Origin: Phytophthora colocasiae
Taxonomy: Eukaryota > Oomycota > Peronosporomycetes > Peronosporales > Peronosporaceae
Length of the DNA: 64,000 nucleotides
Assembly: GCA_018806915.1 (NCBI GenBank)
Contig: JAGKQI010000105.1
Span: forward strand, 2,790,001 to 2,854,000
Direction: 5' to 3'
Shown here: positions 55,860 to 64,000 of the stretch, piece after piece
Layout of the letters: the number at the start of each line of letters is the position of its first letter
Numbering within the stretch: the first letter of the stretch is position 1
Translations under genes and position numbers: made by a program
Notes under the pieces: generated by a model
The model's input: the letters and a program-made list of their open reading frames with translations, nothing else
Databases searched by the model: none
Told to the model about the DNA's origin: nothing

Positions 55860-55926
55860 CAGAGCGGTGCAGTGGTTTGGGATGGCCCTACCAATCCACT
55901 GCACAGGGTTCGAGTCCCACACCTGT
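55860..55926 (+). other. tRNA-like sequence (A box/B box), possible SINE head
   Basis: GCGGTGCAGTGGTTTGGG resembles a pol III A box and GGTTCGAGTCC is a near-perfect B box about 40 nt later. The T-arm and acceptor stems do not pair well, so it is not a functional tRNA. The solo LTR is inserted just after it. Confidence 0.3.
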
Positions 55927-56353
55927 TGTAATGGGTCTACTTAGACCCACTACGTGGCGTACACGTGCGCTTACGTGCATGATGCGTGCTATTAGATTAT
56001 ACTTAATTTATAATACTTATTTTAAATAATATAATTAAATCAAATAAAAACGAATTAAAACTGCAAATACCGTGAAATGAGAATGTTATTGAATTTGACA
56101 CGAAGCCAATTACTAAAACTGTTTAGTAAAGGATCTGTCAATGTGTGGTTTGGCAGGATCTCTGAGCATTGATTGGTAGAAATCCGTAACTTTCTACCAC
56201 ATGCAATGCACGAACCACCCAATGATGTGGTTCGCCCATGTAGCCATTGGTGTGTACAGCACACCAAGGTATGAACCCCCCCCCCATTTCAAACCTCTAA
56301 TAGTTATCGCAACTGTTAGAGTTATAGCCACTTGTACGTGTAACCCCGTTACA
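55927..56353 (-). mobile_element. solo LTR (427 bp) with CCTGT duplication
   Basis: The plus-strand ends are TGTAATGGG and CCCCGTTACA; flanked on both sides by CCTGT. No internal sequence, so the element has been lost by LTR-LTR recombination. Same family as the LTR at 53794-54252, in reverse. A run of ten C at 56276-56285 is an internal expansion. Confidence 0.88.
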
Positions 56354-56564
56354 CCTGTACGAGAAGCTGGTGGCTGACACCGGGACTTTTGTCCTGGCTT
56401 AGGGGAACTATCGCAAACAAAAACGAGCCGGCAACGGCAAGACAGTCCACCAGCTGATATGGGTTTTACTTCTAAGAGCTCATGACCTCTCATATTTTTT
56501 ACTATAGCTACTATAGAATATAAAAGGTATCACGACTTGAGCAAGTTAGTCACTCTGCGTCTTC

Positions 56565-58010
56565 ACCAGCCGATTCATTGAATCCCAAGAGAGACGTAAA
56601 GTCCCAGAGATCGCGGTTAGCGCGAAGAAACACCAGCATCTCAAAGTTGGCTGGTTGAAGGCTAGAACGCAGAGGATTGAGCACCTAGTTGCACTGGGAG
56701 AAGAGGCTTTCGCATCAATTACTGGTGGGTGGAATCATACGCAGCAAGTCAATGTGCTTGGCCACAGCAGCTCGGCGAGGTCTCTTTTCCTGGCGCAAAG
56801 TTTCCGTCGCGAAATCAGTCTTCTTCTGGGTTTCTGGCGCGTGATCAACCGGAGCAGCAAACGGAGTGACAGCTTCTTCTTCTTCAGCAGTCAGAGATCG
56901 GTCCGATAGCAGCTTGACAATGGCGCTCTCAAAGGCAGGAGAGTGAACAATTCGAACAGACGCCCTAAGGTGGTGTTCTGTCACAGGGTACTTGGCAATA
57001 ACCGCATCAAAAAGAAGTCGCACGTCCGCGAGGTTTCCTTCCTCAGATTGCAGCTAGATGCAGACACTGTCTAGCTCCTCAAGATTAGTCACCAGTTGGA
57101 CGATTTTGCGATGGGTGCCAGCAGTTCTTCGACAGCAGCAACCATTTTAATGGTGTCACGGATCTTGACATAACGAGCAAGCATCTGATAGGTTGACGAC
57201 CAGCGCGTTGCATTCGCCTTCAGTAGCGTGTACGTTTTGAACCGGGCCAGTTCCGCCGCGTTATTGGCGAACCGCAGCTGAATACTCAGTGTCTGCAATT
57301 GGCTTGAACTCTTCAAGATACCTGCTGACAGCGAGGTTGAAGCGGTGACTGGCGCACCCCACCAGTGGTACGCCCATTCTTGTAGCAACGGCGCGGTTTG
57401 TAGCGCAGTTGTCGGCAACCAGGAGCAGGACCATGCTGCGGCTCTTATCGTAGAGATCCAGCACCGCAATCATCTCAATATGAGATCAGCGGTCTGGCCG
57501 TGTTCGGCGAAGGACAGCGCAAGCAAGACTTCACAGAGGGTTCCCTCCTTTGTAAAGACAGCATAGATCGCAATGAAGTGGTATGTCCCAGACGTCCATC
57601 CGTCAAGCATGAGTCCAAACTGTTTGTCCGCTCCGATGCGCCTTCCCACCTTGGTTGCCACGTGACGCATGTACTTTACAAGCGTCTTGGACGAGACTGG
57701 CTTGATAGCAGCAAGTGCGCGCGTCATCGGGTCGTCAACTTCACTCAGAGTCATGTTTCTGGAGATAACCCACTCCATCCACTTGAAGATCTCCATCGTG
57801 CGTTGATCAACGAAGACGTGCGCTTCTAGAGACTGACCAACAGTTCGTTGACTTTCGTCGTACGTCTCCCTGTGTCATGGGTGGCTAGTTGCGAGGTTGT
57901 TGATGAGGTTTGTATGCCCTGTCCCAGGCACCTGTTCCCGAGTTTTCCCGCATTGCTTGCAGGAGAAGTGACCGTTGCTCCAGTCAGTGAAGAAGAAGTT
58001 GGAGGTTGCT
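56565..58010 (-). pseudogene. hAT transposase, decayed but full-length
   Basis: On the minus strand: a BED zinc finger (GHFSCKQCGKTREQVPG...NLINNLATSHP, about 58000-57895), KWMEWVISRNMTLSEVDDP, LMLDGWTSGTYHFIAIYAVF (first Asp), [31 protein letters not shown] (second Asp), RWSSTYQMLARY, AKHIDLLRMIPPTSN, then past a stop CESLFSQ, NPLRSSLQPANFEMLVFLRANRDLW, the C-terminal dimerisation domain. Several frameshifts and stops. Confidence 0.82.
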
Positions 58011-58259
58011 CAAGAAGTCGACATGACACTTGGAAGAAGAGAAATGACCGACATCATTGCACTTTTGAGGATGCTGGTGAGCTCTCAACAACCAGCCGTT
58101 TAAGTTGAGCGCATAATGACCAGTTCTTCTCTCTTTGCAGTTGTTTACGACGGAACGTACTCTTTACCAATAATCCATAATTCCAACAATACAATTGCAC
58201 AATAACTATATACAAGTACAAGCGATCGACGACTTATTTGAAAGTTCCGTTGTCTTGCA

Positions 58260-58472
58260 GGTCAAGTGCGGGAATCGAAGTCCCCGCACAGTGCCCCAAC
58301 GTTCTGTGTTAAGAAACCACAGGCCGGCTGGCGCATCGTTTATGCGTACAACAGGTTGAACGATGCGACGATACCGGCGCAGACGCCGATACCGCGAAAA
58401 GATGTTATCATCGATTCGATGGCCTTGAGCACTATCTTCAGTGCTCTTGATCTGCGTGATGGATTCTTATAA
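58260..58472 (+). pseudogene. Gypsy RT scrap
   Basis: 68 codons, RESKSPHSAPTFCVKKPQAGWRIVYAYNRLN...ALDLRDGFL, closely like part of the RT at 40770-41882 but of another family. Nothing of the element remains on either side. Confidence 0.85.
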
Positions 58473-59730
58473 TCATTTTTTCCGAGCTGTGTTATTGGCG
58501 TCACTACCATTTACTTTGCCCAAGACAAACGATGCGCTTTGTGAGCAGTAGTTTAAGGCAGAGTATTCACCATTTTGGTGTAGACTAGCCAGTCTACGCC
58601 AGATAGGGTCCGCTGCACGGTCCGGTGTGAGCACAACAAATAGCGGCCAAACATAGGGGTGGCCGAAATAATTTGTCGCTGAGTGTATATATTTGTATTG
58701 AAAGTAGCTCAAAACTAAAACCAAGTGGAAAAACTGTGAAAGAGAAGCGACGATGCACAGGGGTAGGTCGAATCGAAAGGAGAAAATCGACACAAACGGA
58801 TAAAGGCAGAACATTATCTGATATGTAACAAAATACGGTGCTGTTTCCTTGCTATGAATACCATTACTTTGAAAAGCCCTTTCTGAACGTAAATTTCTGT
58901 CAATACATTTCCCATTAGATTGTGCCCCACAAACACTGGCCTTGATTGTTCTCACAAGAATTGTCCTTACTGCACATATCATGATTATATTGTTTCGATT
59001 GATTGGAAAAACACTACTAGTGCTACTTTTGAGGAGATTATTTCAAGTTTACTGTAATCTAGTGACCTTAGCATGGCTGTCATATACGTCGTATTCAGCT
59101 TGATCGTACCAAGCATGTCTAGCTACAGCCATATTTATTTAATAATACGTAAATACAAAGGCACATGCGTAAGGTAAGCAAGTGATGCGTTACCTATACA
59201 CTCTCTTTGTACGACTGAAGCATGCATTTTATGAATTTGTGTTTGTGCAAAAACTCGATTTTTAATAAAAATAAGTGCATTTCTGAAGGTTGGATCCTCC
59301 ATCATGGTGGATCGTTGGCGATTTTGCCTACATATAGCGCTATCTGTATGAGTCGCCCGACTTTACACGAGAACAGAGACTGTGTATTCCCTAGCCCTCC
59401 CGGTAACATATTCACACTTAGAGATACCATTTACAAACATCAAGTTGGTGGGTCCAACATAATGATCAAAATATACCCCTCGATTTTGGTCGGGGGTTGA
59501 AGGGTTAATCCTTTTGCACCAAAGCTGTGTATGTTGCTTTTATTCAAAAAAACGTGCGCTTTACCAAACCTATCACAGTCTGACCTAAACGGAGCGGTGA
59601 GATACATTTCAGCCAAATATAGAGCGGATCGGAAGTTTCGGTTTTAACAATAGTAGATGGAATAACAATACTGAATCTAAGTGTTAGTTTCAGGGTGCTG
59701 AAGTTATCTTGCTGTTTGTCGACGTCTAGT
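58473..59730. other. AT-rich stretch without genes
   Basis: No coding sequence recognised. At 58648 GGGGTGGCCGAAATAATTT resembles a Tc1-type terminus but no partner was found. Confidence 0.4.
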
Positions 59731-61099
59731 ATATGAGGCCCCACAAAACAAACTGATGCTAGTTAACCATTTGTTGAAGTGCGAGTTGCGTACACCGTTG
59801 TAAAGAGGGACGTCTCCTCTATCTCTTGGGGGTCTCAAATAATGTTTCCATTCAGCCGTTTCAGAGAAAAGTGACATTGAAAATGTTGCCTCGGACTCGC
59901 CGAAGAAATCTCAATTTTTTATTGGTCAGCTTAGTGCAAAATTTCAAGAGGAATCGATTGGTGCTATTTATAACTCTCAATTGCCAGTCCTTCTGTGCTA
60001 TATTTGTAACTGAACTTTTGAATTTTCAAATTCGAATGTGTATTTTGGTTTTTAGACATTTTGGATACTAGAATCATTTTGAACTACGCTGGAGAATCGT
60101 AGTTGCGTTCGCCCTGACAGTTGCAAAGGATTATCCAGTTTCTTTGCGAGCGCGTTTCTTGGCGCGCGGCACGGACATCCCGTCAGAAACCTCACTACTA
60201 GCCGGGGTAGTTCCCTGGTCATGACGTCCGTCCGTCTGTATAGACTCACCAGTGGTCACTCTGGGAGTGTCTTTTGCAATCTTCGCCGCTGCAGCGGCAG
60301 TTCGCGCTCTCTCTTCTTCTTTTTAGACGCGGCTTGTCGATCTTTCTGAATCTGCTTCGCTCTGTGGTTGAGAAGATTGCCTTGGGCTTTTACTGAGAAA
60401 ATGCAATCGTTAATACGCTTCCTGTAGCGTGTAACTGTAGCAGTCGATAACCCGCAACACTTACACCGCGCCGTTCGGCACACTTGTCCGATCAATGGCC
60501 GATAAAAGTTAAATTGCTCACGTAGGCCATGATCCCGATGACGCAGCACGGTATCCGTCTTCTTGAGGACCGCCAACGTCGTTAGGATGCTCTGCTTCTT
60601 CTCCCCGCTAGTCATTTGCGATAGCGAACACAGAAACTGTTCCAACTCCATGGCTTTCCCCTTCAAACACTTTTTGTCGCAAGGATCCTCTTGAATAAGA
60701 CGAGTGACGAGCTCGCGAAGCTCGCGAAGCTCTCCGTCATTCAAATTGATGCTAGTTGCAACTTCACTGTCGCTTGTCTGGGTCTTCTTATCGCATGAGC
60801 ATTCTTCCTCTGAGTATGGGCCCCATTCGCTGTCTTCACTGGCGTCTCCACCTCCAGCGCTAGTGTCACTGTGAGCTTCATCGTGAGCTACCACAGCGTC
60901 ATTCTCTGTTGTTGTGACGGTGTCTGCGAGCGCAGCGAGCTCCTCCATCGTGGCCTCTTACCCCTCTAAATTTAGAGATTTGACAAAATCCCCTCTCCTG
61001 AAAAAAATCACTTAAGTACGAAAAACAAAGCATTGAGTTTAAAGGCGATTATCTCAAAAAATGTTAACTAGCATCGGTTTGTTTTGCGGGGTCTCATAT
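59731..61099 (-). mobile_element. TIR-bounded DNA element carrying one ORF
   Basis: 59731-59777 and 61051-61099 are inverted copies (ATATGAGRCCCCRCAAAACA..GATGCTAGTTAAC) with a few mismatches over about 47 bp. They enclose an intact minus-strand ORF (60256-60948). The true ends may lie further out; no target duplication was found. Confidence 0.6.
60256..60948 (-). CDS. 230-residue charged protein, N-terminal transposase-like, function unknown
   Basis: Starts MEELAALADTV at 60948; about 85 acidic residues-rich positions with a Cys pair (CSC), then helical LRELVTRLIQEDP, CDKKCLKGKAMELEQFLCSLSQMT, then HGLREQFNFYRPLIGQVCRTARCKCCGLSTATVTRYRKRI and a very basic end (KKKKRERELPLQRRR). The central block resembles the N-terminal part of transposase-like proteins of the family seen at 44985-46500; no catalytic core follows. 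Intact frame inside an otherwise decayed region. Confidence 0.55.
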   Translation of the reverse strand: MEELAALADTVTTTENDAVVAHDEAHSDTSAGGGDASEDSEWGPYSEEECSCDKKTQTSDSEVATSINLNDGELRELRELVTRLIQEDPCDKKCLKGKAMELEQFLCSLSQMTSGEKKQSILTTLAVLKKTDTVLRHRDHGLREQFNFYRPLIGQVCRTARCKCCGLSTATVTRYRKRINDCIFSVKAQGNLLNHRAKQIQKDRQAASKKKKRERELPLQRRRLQKTLPE

Positions 61100-61249
61100 G
61101 ATAATAGTATCTGTGGGACCTTCTAATCCGTTATAACTGACTCCCGTTATGCTTATAGTGGAATCGGGTCTCCTATTTGACTGGTGTGCAGTTAGCTATC
61201 AGTCTTAACCTCTAATCGAGCTCACTTCGAATTTTCGTGGCTGCAACAA

Positions 61250-63130
61250 ACAACTCTTGTTCTTCATCATCACCTTGCTACCAGCTAACATCGCTATAGA
61301 GCTTTTGACCGCATACGAGGATCTCGAATGTTTCGGACTGATCCAGCTCGTGTTCACATTTTGCTGGAGACACTTAGAATCGTTCACAACTATCTACCTT
61401 ATCTACTACGTGAATATGATGAGTCCCTTGCGATCCGCGAACTTGTCATGAAAGATGCCATGCAAACCGCAATAAACGCGAAAAGCATCAGTCACAAGAT
61501 CTTGGAGCTGTGCGCTTCGACAAAACTGTTCTCGTGGAGCTGCTACGCGCAAATCGCATCGGGGACGCAGATTCCTATTCGACTGTGTCGGGTTTCTGGA
61601 GTTCGAAGGTCCAGACAACAAAGTATCTTAGGCAACGCGTGTATCTCGTTGATCCGAACTTTCAGTTCAAGTCATACTTCTAGGCACATTACACTTTGAA
61701 CCCCTGTACGGTGAGTACGTGGAGGGTATATGGAAGCCATTCGATGTTCGGTGCCAATTCTGATGCTGGTCCAGATGTTAGATGGATGATGCAGGACGGT
61801 CTACGACTTTGTTGACACGGGTGCGTCTCTCACATGTCGAAAACTACAACTAAAGTTCAATGTGGCATGGTTGCCGACACTACCGAGTCAAAAAAAGGGA
61901 TGATGACCGATCTAATTCGCTGCATTGTCAAGACAGTATACACTGTGAAGCACGTTGAAGTCATAGGTTCACTCTTTGAAGAGCTCTGTCGTTTTGGCAA
62001 GAGCAATTAGACAGCCCATCATATGCTGAATTACAGGGCTCACAGATTCTTTGATCTTACACGCGTGATCAAGCGCATTTTGGACCTATAGGAGCATCTT
62101 GTAACTTGGTTAGCTGAACGTCTAGACAAGGCTCGGCGAGATTTCCGCTCGAAAGGAATTACCAAAACCTTGTTCAGATAGTGTCACTGCTGCAACCATA
62201 ACAGTTCTGAACGTCAGGATTCAAGTGGAAAGCGCCAACAACTCGATGTTCTGGTGATTCTGTACAAGTTGCGCGTGACTGTGTTGGACTGCAGCAAGGA
62301 ATTACGCGACTATCGTTTCACCAGGACAGAGCCTATTGCGTATGGACTTAAAGATTTGACCAGTTGGCCGCTACGACATGCAAACTTCTCAACGACGCCT
62401 TTCACGCATTTTTTTTTCGCGGTATACCGACCATAAAAACATATCCTGGAAATGCAACTCTTCTTGCATCCCAACTTCAAGGCGTTTGATGGGTTTGCTG
62501 TGCAATTCAGCAAAGGTCAGCACTACAGCTGCTATAGCCACTTTCCAAGATCAAGAAAATAATTACGAGAACATCCGTTCCATGATGTTAGCTGTGGCAG
62601 CAAACCATGAAGTGCACTCGGCTACCGCTACAGGTCCAGTCGACAGTGAACCTCCACCAGCATCGGCGACGATTTTCTCTGAGGACTTGATGGATTTCTT
62701 CGGTGATGTCATCGATCCTGGCGTTGTGATGTTCAAGAAGCTCCTGATGTAAACGAGACACGCATAGACGGCAAACTAAACCGATGGGAATCCTCGCCCT
62801 TACCCTCTTGTCATGATTCCTGCGTCCGGGTGGGCCTTCTCGTGCTGGAGAACTCCATGTCAGTCAAAGTGACCTGTTATCATGTCGACTCAATTGGAGA
62901 AAAGCTCCAATCCAAGTACGTGTACGACGTGGCAATCTTTTTTTTTCTTTTGGAAATTAGCGGCCACCCGGTTCTCGTCGTTGCACGAACCCTTACAATG
63001 GATCTTTAACAGAGCAACAATCACGATTGCGGCGTGTTCATGCTGCATGCGATGGATCGCGTCTCTTGTTTCATTGTCAACAATTCGCCACAACCTATAA
63101 GGAAAGCATCCGTACGTTGACGAGTAAGTG
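61250..63130 (+). pseudogene. transposon remnant with Ulp1-protease-like end
   Basis: Scattered plus-strand frames: LREYDESLAIRELVMKDAMQTAINAK (61328 on), a middle part near 61850-62440 (KGMMTDLIRCIVKTVYTVKHVEVIGSLFEELC; KELRDYRF), then about 62840-63100 VTCYHVDSIGEKL and SNNHDCGVFMLHAMD. NHDCGVFML matches the catalytic Gln/Asn..Asp-Cys-Gly box of C48 (Ulp1/SENP) proteases, which some Mutator and CACTA elements carry. Many stops and shifts. Confidence 0.5.
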
Positions 63131-63619
63131 CACTGCTATTAACACAATTTGATTCAAAGTGAGCGTGAATTCCTTTATCCCCCGTAAAATACCACGTGTG
63201 ACCGCCGCCAGACAAACGGAGTGGGCATAGCCGACGAATTAGGAATAGAACTGAATGTCACAATTCTACTCGGTGTTGGACATGTCAATTATCCATTCAT
63301 TTTGAATCCACATAGTCTCCGTTTTCCGAGGGCATCCTAGTTACTCTCTTCTACTACAAAGCACCCTCTTTCAAAAACACAATCTCAAAACGCCCACACT
63401 GTAGCGGACAATGTTACTTTGCTGCTTGATGGTTTCTGTGAGTGTGTGTAAGGGGGGGGGTTGAAGTCAAGTGTTGCAAGTCAAAAATCTCCGATCACGC
63501 TCGCACAGTAAGGGACAACTATCCAAATAAACATGCACAAATGCTTTCAATTTTTGGCATATAGAGATAGAGCACCTTAAATTAAAACATTCGTATACAC
63601 TACTTCTGCCTGACTAAAG
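63131..63619. other. no gene seen
   Basis: Short AT-rich tract with a nine-G run (63452-63460). Confidence 0.4.
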
Positions 63620-63937
63620 CTACTTCATTAGGTTCCGCAAGCGGGTGACGTAGGTCCGGACAGTTAACATTTCCATCCCTAAGAAGTCCCCGACAGTATC
63701 GTGCGTTAAGTTAGTGCCGAGCGCCAGTCTCATCATACGCATGAAGATGGCATTTGCGCCGGAATGGATCTTGCCTTTCTTCCTGTTGGTATACGCCTCT
63801 GCTTCAAACGCTTCAATCTCGTCTTCTGACAACTCACGCCGTCCGTTGACCATCAATGTGTGTAGCTCCATCACATCCTCTGTAGTCATAGCAACGCACT
63901 TCAGAAATTTGTCTTGAATAGATGCTAATACATCCAT
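63620..63937 (-). CDS. small protein of unknown function, possibly truncated
   Basis: 105 residues from an ATG at 63937. An in-frame stop lies near 63995, so the frame does not extend far, but an upstream exon outside the window is possible. Charged and helical (TTEDVMELHTLMVNGRRELSEDEIEAFEAEAY), ending in a helix-turn-helix-like TVGDFLGMEMLTVRTYVTRLRN. Not recognised. The upstream edge is a GTC/GCT-rich low-complexity tract. Confidence 0.4.
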   Translation of the reverse strand: MDVLASIQDKFLKCVAMTTEDVMELHTLMVNGRRELSEDEIEAFEAEAYTNRKKGKIHSGANAIFMRMMRLALGTNLTHDTVGDFLGMEMLTVRTYVTRLRNLMK

Positions 63938-64000
63938 CACTGCAGTCGGCGTCGCTGCCGGGCGCTGCCGTCGTCGTGGTCGGCGTCGCTGTCGTCACTG

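Noticed and set aside
55860..55926. Functional tRNA gene
   Set aside because: A and B boxes are present but the T-arm and acceptor stems do not pair and no anticodon arm is convincing.
1..64000. CRISPR arrays, operons, ribosome binding sites, prophage
   Set aside because: Spliced eukaryotic genes; no regularly spaced direct repeats with unique spacers were seen.

Overview
This window looks like oomycete nuclear DNA, most likely Phytophthora or a close relative. Evidence: short (about 55-80 nt) GT-AG introns in compact genes, two flagellar-axoneme genes of the kind used by zoospores, a stramenopile-style P1B copper ATPase, and a transposon mix (Gypsy chromovirus, Copia, Crypton, hAT, pogo, Tc1/mariner, Mutator-like) typical of these genomes. 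The species is an inference; no rRNA or other marker is present.

Layout. (1) Positions 1-29570 are a gene-dense island. In order: CFAP46-like axonemal protein (+, 5' end outside the window); GPI mannosyltransferase I/PIG-M (+, 8 exons); copper P-type ATPase copy 1 (-); DEDDy 3'-5' exonuclease with zinc-finger tail (-); a broken Mutator-type fragment and a 27-bp minisatellite; copper ATPase copy 2 (+), nearly identical to copy 1 and head-to-head with it; a 5-exon coiled-coil protein (-); a bacterial-type long GAPDH (-); CCDC39 (+); and a lumazine synthase with a membrane tail (-). Exon joins for PIG-M, the exonuclease, the coiled-coil gene, CCDC39 and CFAP46 were worked out by hand and all keep frame.

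(2) Positions about 30000-63300 are a nest of mobile elements: hAT N-terminal piece, pogo-like element, a complete-ended Tc1/mariner with 33-bp perfect TIRs and TA duplication, a 7.9-kb Gypsy chromovirus with 412-bp LTRs differing at one base and a TCTGG duplication, a DDE-type transposon, Tc1 fragments, a zinc-finger/RING fragment, and a Crypton tyrosine recombinase split in two by an LTR element (TGGTA duplication) that is itself filled by a rearranged Copia. Next come a solo LTR (CCTGT duplication), a decayed hAT, a Gypsy RT scrap, a TIR-bounded element with an intact 230-aa ORF, and a Ulp1-protease-type remnant.

(3) Positions 63300-64000 hold one small unrecognised ORF at the edge.

How the genes relate: CFAP46 and CCDC39 both serve the motile axoneme; the two ATPases are probably redundant copper exporters kept alike by gene conversion; the remaining genes are housekeeping (GPI anchor, glycolysis, riboflavin, nucleic-acid processing) with no operon-like logic. 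The most unusual observations are the islands of divergence inside the otherwise homogenised ATPase pair, the antisense ORF in the young Gypsy, the reconstructable three-level Crypton/LTR/Copia nest, the tail-anchored lumazine synthase and the TIR element carrying only an N-terminal transposase-like ORF.
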